A stretch of DNA of 64,000 nt from Isoetes taiwanensis (taxonomy: Eukaryota; Streptophyta; Lycopodiopsida; Isoetales; Isoetaceae). The stretch lies in assembly GCA_021234155.1 (NCBI GenBank), contig JAJEKV010000067.1:3153279-3217278 (forward strand). The letters are read 5' to 3'. Every line of letters begins with the position of its first letter. Within the stretch, counting starts at the first letter, position 1. The notes below the pieces were generated by a model. It did no database searches. It worked only from the letters and a program-made list of their open reading frames with translations, and was not told the DNA's origin. Positions 20,742 to 30,899 of this stretch are shown piece by piece. The translations under genes and the position numbers were made by a program.

Positions 20742-21358
20742 CAAGCACCCTACTGTGGGTTGGTGCATGATGTGTGGATTGCTCAGGTCCGTAGCCATGA
20801 AGTGCAAATATGCGCTCCTATAAAAGCTGCTCATCCTCTAGGATCACTTTGCGCAACTCCAACCTACAGAGCCTGGAGGCCAAAAGAGTTTTGTGTGAGT
20901 TTAGGAGCTGTAGCTACAAAGACAATAGTTGTAGGGCTGTCACGCCTTGGGATGCTTGTGCTGTTGGGTGGCATCTGATGGTTCTCAGAAACTTGTAGAA
21001 CTTCAACATTGTTTTCTTCAGGCTGAGGTATCATGTATCTCAATTCCACAGGAGGAGGAGTTGGTCTCTCTCCTAGTACCGCCAACCATTGTGGGTCTTG
21101 TGGAAACCAGTGAAGTTAACTATTTTCCTTTTGGTGTTGAGATAGAAAAATATGCATGGTTGGGACTCATAAGCCATCTAAGGAATTGTTGTCCATCGTT
21201 CCTGGAGAAAACTTTAGGCCTCTTGTTGCTGGCTTGATTACGCTTTTGACATCGATTGGTAATGCACTGACTGGCGTATGCCTCAGGACTTCAATTACAA
21301 AGGCCTGATCAGCCCAGATATGGAAGCATTGACATTTTTGTTGAATGTCCTTCAATCG
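20742..21358 (-). other. coding-like but disrupted segment
   Basis: Frames on - at 21355-21167 and 21085-20864 have natural amino-acid composition (for example a proline-rich PTPPPVELRYMIPQPEENN), but stops and shifts lie between them. It abuts the poly-A end of the LINE at 21359. It may be the 5' end of the spliced gene to its left or a remnant of another element. I do not recognise it. Confidence 0.3.
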
Positions 21359-21572
21359 TTTTTTTTTTTTTTTTTTTTTTTTGAAGGCAAGGATTTTTTT
21401 GTATTCATGTTAACATAAGTACATCAAAAGGGGGTATATCCATTGGAAAATGATATACCAAGCAAAGGCATGCAGAGATATAGCTTCTGCCATGTCCAAA
21501 AAGAGAACTCCAGTCATGGAGTAAATACAAACTTTAAAGTTTTAAACTTGCAAAAACAGTTGTATCAGTAAT

Positions 21573-22917
21573 TTAGTTTGGAACCTGGAACCCCTCTTGT
21601 GCTGCAATCATATCTTGTATGGTCAGGTTTTCCACCCTGCGTCTACCAAAGATATTCAGAAGTGAATCAAGCTCCTCGCATGGGAAATTGGTGAAATCTA
21701 ACAAAAGGAGCACATGTGCCTCCCTTTTTTGCTGCCATGTATGAAACAGATTTAAGAAAAAGGGCCTCAGCCCGTTATTTCTCCAAACCTCTTTCCTCTT
21801 CAATAACTTTTTGATGGCCAGTGCGTGAATCATTTCTTGCTTCAGCTGTATAAGGATGTTCTCCAGTTCAGCATGAGATAACATAGCGTCCTCCTCATCC
21901 GAATTTTCTGCCTGCACCATTCCTCTGGTAGAACCTCCTACTCTATTGAGTCTCTTCATGGCATCTGTGCAAAACATCATCAGATAATGTTAGTTTAAGT
22001 ATAAAGAATTCAAAAGGTCCCTTAAAGGAACCAATACTGTCCCATTCTCTGTCATATTTTTTCCCTTTTAGTGTTTTGTGGGCAATAGCTGAGATTTGAA
22101 TAAGGTCCAGTAAGGTTCTCCTCAGCCAAATCATAGATGGTGCATGACCTCCAATCATAACTCTGTTTCTGTGTAACCATATAGCCCAGCAGGTCAGAGT
22201 TCTCATAGTGTTGACCAATCTGCTACCATTGTCCCAAAAGGAAAGTAGATTATTAGTGGTTGGCACTCCCTTATTAAGTTGTGCTGTCCAGCTCCAAAAA
22301 TCTAATAGCCAATTGCATATAAAGACATGATTTGAATTCTCTGTTTCCCCACATAGTTTGCATTGGCTTGATACAGTGTGATCATATTTGGCTCGATTCT
22401 GATTGGTGGCTAGACTCTGGTGCAAGGCTATCCATTTAAAGGTTTTGATCCTAGCAGCGGTATATATCTTCCATCCCTTTGCACAAACCGAGTTTAATTT
22501 GTCTTCCTCACAATTCCATAGTAGAGTAGCTTTGGATGGTTTCCTTTCAAGTAAGGCCTTGTAGATATCTTTGACTGAATATATTTCTTTCTTATTCAAC
22601 TGCCATTGATTACTGTTCTGGCTGAGTTCCTGATATCCTCCCATATGCTCCATAATGAGGTGGTAGATCTTTTTATCTATTTCAGAACCTTTAGTTCTGT
22701 TCTTAACTTCCTCCCAAGTGAGCCATCTGTTTGAAGGGTCCCTGAGATCTTCAATTTTATTAATACCTGCACTGAACCACTGCATGTACTTCTGAGGATG
22801 TTGAAGGGCTAAGCAACCAATGCCTTCAGGGGCTAGATCAGGGTGCCAAAAAAAGTTAGTATCTTTGCTCCTGGCATCCAAAATAGGTGGTCTATAATGC
22901 AGCATTATTCCATGCAT
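21573..22917 (-). pseudogene. LINE ORF2 C-terminal part with zf-RVT domain
   Basis: The 324-codon frame (22917-21943) carries the zf-RVT region of plant LINEs: 'KEIYSVKDIYKALL' near residue 111, then C186, C189, H197 and C201 in 'CKLCGETENSNHVFIC'. The last 135 codons (21980-21573) are in another frame and end ORF2; this part is charged and helical. Two frameshifts separate the three pieces of ORF2. Confidence 0.8.
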
Positions 22918-22959
22918 CCAGGATTCTCCTCATGATATTGGATGTTCCAGAGCCTGGAG

Positions 22960-23915
22960 TCAACTGAAAGAAAGCTGAATCAGGTAGGCAATGCTAGAGA
23001 GTGGCACTGCCAACAGGGTGAGAGCATTGCAGCCAATAGGGGATGGTCTGTTGAGATATAGAGCTCTCCACACCATCTTGGCAGCTAAGGCTTGAGCTTG
23101 TACAAATAAGTCCTTACAGCCAAGACCCCCTTCTTTCCTTGGTTTGACCAAGTCTGACCATGCTACTTTATGCGACCCTTGCCATATGAACTTTCTGATA
23201 ATCCTTCCAATTTGGTTGTAAGAGGCCTTGTCTCCTACCAGAACTGAGGAGAAGAAAACATGTGTACTACAGATCACAGAATTAGCAATTTCAACTCTTC
23301 CAGCCAGAGATAAAGTGGAAGGATACCTGTGAAGTTTTTCTTTAATCCTGGAAACTATAGGTTCCCACAGTCCATGTAAAGAGTGGTTGAGAGCCAGAGG
23401 GATCCCCAAAATCTTTGTAGCTGCCCTATTGTCCAGAACCTTTATGTCATGGATAGTTGTCTCTTTAGTGTCATAAATTATTGCACTTTTGGCTTTATTT
23501 AGCATAACTCCTGCAGCAGCCCCAAATTTGTCTATTGCCTCCAGGAAGTTAGGCAAACTGTTATCTCCATATTTAAGAAACACAAATGTGTCATCAGCAT
23601 ATTGCATTATTGTGAAGTCTTCATTCCCTTGTGGCATCTTTAAGCTGCTAATTAGTTTCCTTTCCTGTAAACTAACAGCCATCCTGGTGACCGTTTCAGC
23701 AATAATCAAGAATAGATATGGGGCCAATGGGCATCCTTGCCTCACTCCTCTTTGGCATTGGAAAGGTTTTGATGGAGTACCATTAATAATTATGGCAGAT
23801 GAGGCATTAGCATTGAAACTCCAAATTTTGTTGTATATGGTATCTGGAAACCCAAGGTGTGCCATGGCCTTTTGTAAGAACCTCCAATCAATGGTGTCGT
23901 ATGCTCTCTGAACCC
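22960..23915 (-). pseudogene. LINE ORF2 reverse transcriptase (RVT_1)
   Basis: A non-LTR reverse transcriptase. Counted from the Met at 23865, 'GVRQGCPLAPYLF' lies at residues 40-52 and the catalytic 'QYADDTFVF' at about 88-96 (YADD 89-92). 'GVMLNKAKSAIIY' and 'KILGIPL' follow, as in plant L1 elements. The thumb side continues to residue 301. Upstream codons are open to the truncation at about 23915. Frameshifted relative to the next piece. Confidence 0.88.
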
Positions 23916-23959
23916 CTCACCTAAATTTAAGGTTGTTCGAATTTAATTTTTTTTACCCA

Positions 23960-26190
23960 TTTTTTGTTTATCCTTCTGAAGTTGTTGTTGGCATTCTACG
24001 AGGGGGGCGAGGAGGAGATAATCTTAGTATGGAATTATCAAGGGCATTGCAAAGAAGTTTTGTTGGTGGATCTAATCGCTCGGGTGAGTGCAAACCTTGT
24101 GAAGAATACAATTATGTTGTTGTATTCTATGGTTGCACAATTATTTTGTTATCTGATTACAATCTGATCTCTTTGCGAATAGTAGAGGGAAAGTTTTGCT
24201 GGGACCTGTATGTGGATGCCATTGTTCTGGTTTCAGATGGAAATATCTAGATGCATTTGCAATTGCTATTAAGGTAAAAACTACAGTGTCGATGTGCCTA
24301 TTCTTCTAGGACATTTATTTATAGATCATCTGCAAGCATATTTCTCTTTTAACTTCTCAATGCATACTAAGTCGTGTTTACCTACCACAATCATAATTTG
24401 CAAATTGGGAGTTTTGGGAGGGGTTTTGAGGATAGGTCAGGTTAGAGTATGCGGTGGGCAAAATGCTGAGAACACATTAATAGGGGCAGTGATTTCTATC
24501 AAGAAGATCCATGCAAAAGAGAACATTAGTGATGAAGTAATTAATCATTGCTAGCTCCTTTAGAACTTTTTTTTTTTTTGAAGAACTGTGTCATCAATAT
24601 ATTAAAAGAATGGTAATGTTACAAAGCAAGTGAGGAGGAAGGAGAACTGCCCTAAAGAGACAGCGATACCTCGACCTCCACAATAAACTCACGGAAAAGC
24701 TGCAACTCTCTTGTTGTACAAACCGCCATCACCATCTACAACACCCAGAAGTCAGCCAAATGGAAAACTTCCGCTCTACTAAGCGGGGAACACGAGAAAG
24801 ATTTGAAATAGCTTGTGCAGTGAGGAATCAAAAGAGGCTGCGGGGTGCTGAATCCCTAAAGATCCACAACCGTCGGCTTCCAAATCAGCCACACCAACCA
24901 AGCCCGCATACGGATGCAAGGCTTGCTGCCGCATAGGCGGCCAAGTACCCGAGGATACACATGGGCGACAAGCTGGCGGCTAGTCAATCTCACACAGCGA
25001 GCCCTAACCCAATCGGGCAGCACGCAGAGTGAGGGCATAAAACTAGACAATGCTCCCGGTCTCGCGATGAAGGCCACAACAAGGCGAGAGAGGGGCTCAC
25101 ACCCGGCCCTAAAGCCCGACTCACAAGGGCATTCACTTACGATCACGGTGGTGCACCACACGCCCGCGAAGCACCCTAACCCATTTGGGGAAAGTGAGCT
25201 CCATGTCCGCGTCAAACCGGCGCCATCGAGAACCCGGAAGCTGCAGAGACCACTTGCCTGAAGGGGACAGTGTGTCATGAATAGCCAGCACCCGGTAACA
25301 AGACTGCACAAAACAAGAAGACACAACATCCGGATGAACCTTCCAAACCTGGACCACCACATCATCCTGAGGGACTATAGGTATGTGTAGCGGAATACTC
25401 CCCGCCACTTGTTCCCAGATAGCCCGGTCACTGCCCCTCAGGGGAAAGCGAGCTCGAAAGAACTCCCACGAAGCTAGCTGACCACCCCAATACCAATCCT
25501 CCAAGGTGAGCACAGCAGCTCGCCTCCAACGGGCCTGCGTCCGAGCATGCACGGTGGCAGCCAAGGGCAAGTGCGCAGGGGGTAGAGGAACCTACAAGAA
25601 AGGAGAAGAGTGGTGATAACTGAGGCATAATCTAGCTGAAATATTGTCTCATGCCTAGTATAAGGATTTCTACATCTATCCTGCGCTACATGTTTTTCTT
25701 TGCTTTTAACTTTGCACTTGCTTTTTTCTGAAACAACTATATCTAACAGGCCTTCCTAGAGTCCAAGTAACTGGTGGTTCTGAAGATATAGCAGAGGTTG
25801 AATTGAGTGATAACTCTAAAGAGTTTGCCCACTTCAATGCCATCCATGTGCTCCTTACTGTTACTTTGACAAATGTTTCTTCTTGGTACTTTCACATTTC
25901 ATTATCATAGAACAAACAACATTTAATGGCTATGTGCTTTGTGCACATTGGAAAGTATTATATTGTGGATGCAACTGCTGAAGAAAAGTCACAAATGCCT
26001 TAAGCACTTTCAGTATCTGTGGCGTGATATGTGGCCTCAACAAGCAGGGGATAATTGGCTTGGATCCCATTGTAGTTTCTGCCATTGATATGGGCAAAAG
26101 AGTTGAGCCATGGACTACCAGCACAAGTTGACACCGAAATTGTTGTTGCCAGTTTGAGCTTGTCATGCAGTTTAATACATTTTTCTATAG
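23960..26190 (+). pseudogene. RRP42: exosome subunit RRP42-like gene, partial and interrupted
   Basis: RRP42 is a RNase-PH-fold subunit of the exosome core ring. Recognised exons: ~23970-24083 (GRGGDNLSMELSRALQRSF; donor CGG|GTGAGT); ~24161-24273 (VEGKFCWDLYVD, SDGN, then LDAFAIAIK one frame over; donor AAG|GTAAAA); 25750-25874 (LPRVQV ... VTLTN; acceptor TAACAG); ~25949-26150 (GKYYIVDATAEEKSQM, then CGLNKQG and GLDPIVVSAIDMGKRV). N-terminal exons are not found; the LINE at 21.4-23.9 kb lies where they could be. A second LINE fragment fills the intron before exon 3. Several 1-base shifts, a TAA at 26000 and missing AG acceptors break it. Either a pseudogene or a real gene with consensus errors. 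Confidence 0.7.
24567..25590 (-). mobile_element. second LINE 3' fragment
   Basis: A 13-base T run (24567-24579) followed by the complement of a typical plant LINE 3' end (ATATATTGATGACACAG on -) marks a poly-A tail on -. Upstream on -, frames at 25570-25133 and 25365-24856 carry a W/R-rich stretch resembling the zf-RVT region (ELTFPKWVRVLRGRVVHHR). It is 5'-truncated to about 1 kb and sits in an intron of the RRP42-like gene. It is GC-richer than its surroundings. Confidence 0.6.
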
Positions 26191-26229
26191 ATTGGTCTAG
26201 GTGGCACTTCACTGACATAACAACATCTT

Positions 26230-28090
26230 AAATATGTCCCATTTGCTACATGTTTATGTTCATTATGGCTACATCCTGTAGGCAGAGGCTGCCAAAGTAT
26301 AGTTACAGGTTATTAGAAGAGCCCAAATTATGAAAGCCTTTGCTTGAGGAGCCCTATATCGATTTTTCTGAAACTGTATTTAGGACCAGCTCAAAGATTT
26401 GCGCTTGTTCAAAGTAGTTCAATTGGAGACTACTGACGGTATCTTTACTTGTGGAAAATGTATAAGGTCCTATAATGCAGAGGCTAATAAAGTGCAAACT
26501 GCCTTATGCCTTGAATAAAAAATTAATAACCTTTACCTTTACATCAAGTTCGTTGTAGTTTGCCCTAAGGTTCATTCTTGGTCCATTTGAGCAAATATTT
26601 GAATAACTTGTGTACATAACATTCTATAAGCTGGTATGGTGTGTAAAATAATGGTTGAACGTGTAGGGGATTTTCAAATTAATATCAAATGTTATCGAAT
26701 TTTGCATTGTACATACAAAAGAAGATACATAAGGGGCCTACAACTCGGTAAGACAATGACTTTGAAAAGGCAATGAGTTTGAAAAGAGAAGTTTTTCGCG
26801 TGTCTAGATGTAATTCATTTATGCATCATCAGCCTAAGATAATTAAAACAACAAAATAGTAATATTTGGGAGAATGAATAAATACAAGTCGAAGGCGAGG
26901 TGCTAGAACATGTTGTGTATACAAAAAGTTTTAGTAGTTTATTGCTATCATATTTTTCATGTTTTGGTAGTTTATTGCCATGTTCAAGTGATGAACTTGA
27001 GGCTCTGATGTAAGCACAATTGCAGGGCTAAAAAATACATGGGTTCTCAGAAAAATCACAGGGAATTTATAAAATGATACAAATATATCATCTATATCGC
27101 CTAAACGCCCTCGTTCACTACACGTTAGGAATCATATTGCTAGACGAGATGAGAATGCATGGATGGTCCATAAAAGTATGTTCATGGCTTTTGTCTATAT
27201 GCACATAGCAAAAGGCATAGAATGTATTGATGCAAAACATGCAATGATAACGCCTCTTGCTACAAGCTATGTAAAGCACAGGCAAAAAGAATAATAAACA
27301 TCTCATGTCAGGGATCTCAAGTTATAAGCACCATGCTAGAAATAGCCTTGGCCCATGTATAATTCATAAACAAAAGAAAAGAAAACAAAACAACACAAAA
27401 CAAAACCCCCCGTTTAAACCATTAATAAGCCCCGACACATCAAATGACTCAACAAGAACCATGAAAACTGAAATGACAACAAGAAACATGAAAACACACT
27501 CTTGGGCTCTTGGGCCACCGGAGGGCAACCCTCTGTGTGCAGCACCTTGTTCCCTTTTGTAAGCTGCTGCAGATCCTGAAGATAATGTAGGTTGTTGTCT
27601 AAATTTGGAATTGGCTATATTTTTGCTCCTCAAACTTTTGTTTGAATGCTCAATGGTATTACTCAGGCTCGATTTCTGAGGAGCTATCTCGAAATAAATG
27701 TAACATTATTTGGTATTGTCGTTCTGTGTTAAATACGTTTCTTTCATGAATGTCAATTAACCGTCATAAATGTGTTTCTAGATTTCTCGACTAGAAAGGC
27801 AAGACTGTCTACCTAAGTTGCTTCGTGATGGTATTGCCATAGATATAAAAGTAACCACCATATTCTTATTGAAGTTGGCTATGAGTTCACGCATAAAGAC
27901 AGAACCCTACTATGATTTTTGCTGTTATTGTTATTACAAGCAAGTTGTATTTATGCTAGAATCTTGTGTTGTTAAGATTCTTCAATCAATTTTGTTGTAT
28001 AATTTGTACGCTCTAGTTTTATACCAAGCTGGAATATCAGGTTCAAATCCCTGTTTGGTAAATAAACATCACACATTACTTCTATATCTT
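26230..28090. other. AT-rich stretch without a recognised gene
   Basis: It may include the 3' flank of the RRP42-like gene. Short frames on both strands show no domain or convincing splice pattern. The only distinct item is one arm of an inverted repeat at 27518-27557. Confidence 0.4.
27512..27562 (-). repeat. left arm of a widely spaced inverted repeat
   Basis: On - this reads AAAGGGAACAAGGTGCTGC... and continues with 'GGGTTGCCCTC'. It matches 29696-29745 on + over about 45-75 bp with few differences. The arms bracket the pogo-like element and the 12-bp array. Confidence 0.6.
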
Positions 28091-28101
28091 GGTCCAACTA
28101 C

Positions 28102-28440
28102 CTGACTATCCTGACTAATGTGCTGACCAATATCCTGACTAATTACCTGACCATGGACCTGCTTAATATGCTGACTAATAGGCTGACTAATATACTGACT
28201 AATAGGCTGACCATTATGCTGACTAATATGCTGACGATTTTCTGACTAATATTTCCTGACGATTATCCTGACGAGCACTCTGACGCATGATCTGACGCTT
28301 GGCCGACGATTCACCTGACGCATCGTCTGACGAACAATCGTCAGATAATATGAGTCAGGCTAATCATCAGGTAAACGTCAGCCAGCCAGCCTGGGAAGTT
28401 GTCTGATTTGTGAAGGCTTTCTGACGATTTACCTGACGTC
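28102..28440 (+). repeat. 12-bp-pitch CTGAC array with an inverted tail
   Basis: CTGAC (or close variants) recurs with almost exact 12-bp spacing: 28111, 28123, 28135, 28147, 28159, 28171, 28183, 28195, 28207, 28219, 28231, then 28242, 28256, 28268, 28280, 28292, 28304, 28315, 28327. Left units read CTGACTAATATG; right units keep CTGACG with six variable bases. At 28327-28344 the array flips through CTGACGA-ACAA-TCGTCAG, and inverted GTCAG-type cores follow at 28340, 28354, 28366 and 28377. Two more direct cores lie at 28421-28437. It abuts the broken end of the pogo transposase. The layout resembles subterminal transposase-binding repeats of DNA transposons such as CACTA elements, but the family is not established. 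Confidence 0.85.
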
Positions 28441-28446
28441 TAGCAG

Positions 28447-29458
28447 GCATCCTCTTGTAGTTGGATCACTTTCAGGTTCACGTGTGATCCATGGCCATCA
28501 CAAATCAATAAATGAGGTCTTTCTAAACAAATACCTCCTGGCACATTCTTCTTGAAGTGATCCAGCCATGCATCAAAAAGCTCATTAGTAATCCAAGCTT
28601 ATTTTTTATAAGACATAGCTGCTCCTGGTAGACAGCCAGCAAGAAGATCCCTATCCCCTTAATTTCTTGCCTTTAAATATGTAAAGATTGGGAATTGTAT
28701 GGCCTGCAGCACTTACACAACATAGGGTAGTTAACCACTCTCTATTCTTGGGGATTGTTTCAGTAACATTTCTATCCCCTTTTTCTGGCCACAATTCTCA
28801 TCCTACATCTGTTGCCTGCTTGCACACCCGTTTCATCACAATTCCATATTCTACATGGTTCTAAATCTAAATCATCAAAAGCTTTTCTAAGGCTAGTGTA
28901 AAAACCTATTAAATTAGTGGACTTAATGGCCTTTACTCTTTGCACCTCAACACACTGGGCAGATCTAAGTGAAAGCTCAGGATGCCTACCGCTAAAGAGA
29001 CGCCACCATTTGTGTCCAGGTATGCCATCTTTGAAGCACGTATGCCACATCTCAACTGTCTTCTCCCTCATGACACCAAGTGTGATTCCCCTACCCTCAT
29101 CACACATTTATAATGCCCATTGAACCAGTTTTCTTCCTCCACATCTGATAAACCTTTGGGTTTTGATCCCCCTTTCACCTCACACTCACCAAAAACCCAA
29201 CGAGTTAGAGTGGTTGATGGAATACCATAATGAAGTGAGGCCTTTCTTATGGACATCCCATCCTCAACAGCTTCCAATGCCTCCTCCATGGCCTCCATAG
29301 TCCATGCCCCTCTTTTACATGACTTCACTCTCTTGCTGCCAAGGGTAGAAGGAGGCACAGGGGTATGGATCAATGATTTAGTAGGCCTTTTTGCTCTGGA
29401 ATTACTCTCTGGAGGTGGAGCAATCTTCCTCCCTCGAAGATTCATGGTGGAACAAAAC
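28447..29458 (-). pseudogene. pogo/Tigger-like (Tc1-mariner) transposase, C-terminally truncated
   Basis: The N-terminal frame starts at a Met near 29445 (NLRGRKIAPPP). It contains a psq-type helix-turn-helix, 'RGAWTMEAMEEALEAV' ... 'SIRKASLHYGIPSTTLTRW'. After a frameshift near 29105 come 'GIPGHKWWRLF', 'RHPELSLR' and 'IWNCDETG' with the first catalytic Asp (residue 91 of the 29107-28772 frame). Two further frames give 'PGGICLERPHLLICDGHGSH', the second catalytic Asp, at 28482-28499. It then reaches a stop right at the repeat array. The third acidic residue and the C-terminus are missing. Pogo transposases cut and paste at TA sites. Terminal inverted repeats were not identified. Confidence 0.8.
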
Positions 29459-29533
29459 TGAAATGGAATTACACAACAGGAATTTGAAGATGGATAAGGT
29501 ATGTGGGACTGCATATAAATACGTCTACTTCGT

Positions 29534-29573
29534 GGGGGGAATTAAATGGGGGAATTAATGGAGGGAATTAAAA
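29534..29573 (+). repeat. three GGGGGAATTAAT units
   Basis: Three units of G(G)GGGAATTAA(A)T with 12-13 bp pitch lie just upstream of the pogo transposase start (which is on -). They could be a subterminal motif of the element's other end; too short to be sure. Confidence 0.4.
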
Positions 29574-29695
29574 CAAAGGGGGAAGACAAACTTGCGGCTG
29601 CAGATGTAGCCAAGGCATCAATCCACATATCCCTGACCATTCGCATGGTTTGATCATAAACCGTATCTCCACATGCATGCAATGTCTAAGGCTGA

Positions 29696-29745
29696 AAAAA
29701 GGAACAAGGTGCTGCGCACGAGGGGTTGCCCTCTGATGGCTCGAG
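29696..29745 (+). repeat. right arm of a widely spaced inverted repeat
   Basis: AAAAAGGAACAAGGTGCTGC followed by GGGGTTGCCCTC, the inverse of 27512-27562. See the left arm. Confidence 0.6.
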
Positions 29746-29754
29746 GTTGTGGTT

Positions 29755-30888
29755 TCATGGGTTCTGTTTCGTTCTTACAAAATACCAAATGGAATCTTCG
29801 TCCAAAGACCCAATGTTGCAATGGATTACCGGCTTTGCTATGACTAAAAGGAGAATATGTATAATCATATGGGCATGTCTTCTACAACATAAGAAAAACT
29901 TTGTTTGCCATATTTCAGGCCTCTCTTTCTTGGCCTTGTATAAAGCGAGAGGAGCTATTTCCGACAACACATCCAAGTAATATACCTTGATTCTTAAAAC
30001 CTCAAGATGTGGCTTCCTCACCCGAGAAACCTAATGTATACGAAGATGGACATCTTGGTGTGTTCCATATATAATTCCCATGAATCCCAAGATAATCAAT
30101 GAGATCTAGAATCAATTTCAGCTTATGCATGTGGCCTATAAACTCCATTGCACGGCGATTGAGGGCAATAGAGCTCATGTGCATTTCTTGCATTTCTATC
30201 GTAAATGCATTTCTCCAATCATGATAAGGATAGTTCGGTGTGATTTGTTCCGTTGGTGTGTGGATAGAAGAAACCATGGGTTCTGAAGAGGGACCATCAT
30301 CCTCGACATTATCATCACGGACATCTTGGGACATATTTTCTACCTTATTGGCGGGGTGTGCCATGGCAAATTCAACAACATGCCCTTACCAATAACGGCA
30401 ACAATAGATGTAGAATGTTGGCGACCTTAGCATAAAATATGTTGTCATGAACCTAAGAAAACCCATAATTATCATAAGTTTGGCTGCTAGTTACAGCGAG
30501 ATCCTTAAGATGTGTGCCACAAAATCTCTCAACTTCTTTGAATACGAAACTAGCTGAAAAATAGAGCTCAATAAACGATGGAAGGAGAAGCAAATTAATT
30601 GGCTCTCGATGGAATGTCTGGGGGGCGAGAACCTGAGGTGCATACAAATCAAAACTAGGGATCACAATTACACGGTGATTATCTGATGCATTCTTTTCAA
30701 CAACCTTTGGGATGCTAGGGCTTTGGAGCAATTAAAAGCTTGCGCGTCACAAAAAGCTAGATCAATTCCATGCTTGAGCGGGGTTCACAAAAGTACATGC
30801 GGACATATTTACCTCTGAGGAAGCACAAGCTTTTTGCATCCATTCGTTCAGGTACTCATCACCTCCAAATTGAGGCAAATAGATGGAT
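29755..30888 (-). CDS. possible spliced gene of unknown function
   Basis: On - an exon at 30888-30813 (SIYLPQFGGDEYLNEWMQKA) has a CTTCTCAG acceptor and a GAG|GTAAAT donor. A second open stretch at about 30729-30496 reads as a natural protein (NASDNHRVIVIPSFDLYAPQ ... EVERFCGTHLKDLA) and ends at a GCT|GTAACT donor. Frames at 30364-30002 (120 codons) and 30021-29755 (88 codons) follow on the same strand. I do not recognise the product, and these may be two unrelated remnants. No start or stop could be fixed. Confidence 0.35.
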
Positions 30889-30899
30889 CTGAGAAGTGC

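Larger units (their letters stand above)
21359..23917 (-). mobile_element. 5'-truncated L1-type LINE
   Basis: A 24-base T run at 21359-21382 is the poly-A tail of an element on -. Reading from the other end, sequence opens inside the reverse transcriptase with 'RAYDTIDWRFLQKA' at about 23910. The endonuclease and the start of RT are missing, as expected for abortive target-primed reverse transcription. The three ORF2 pieces follow in order, then about 190 bp of 3' UTR. No clear target-site duplication was found. It lies upstream of the RRP42 exons. Confidence 0.88.

Noticed and set aside
20679-20978. A 99-codon frame on + considered as an N-terminal RRP42 exon
   Set aside because: Its residues do not resemble the RRP42 N-terminus, and the - strand reads more protein-like there.
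28036-28050. Pol III B-box-like GGTTCAAATCC
   Set aside because: The T-stem does not pair and no A-box lies upstream.
28102-28245. Possible protein of (L-T-N-x) tetrapeptide repeats encoded by the 12-bp array
   Set aside because: The 12-bp pitch automatically gives a 4-residue repeat. There is no start codon or flanking coding sequence, and a stop follows.
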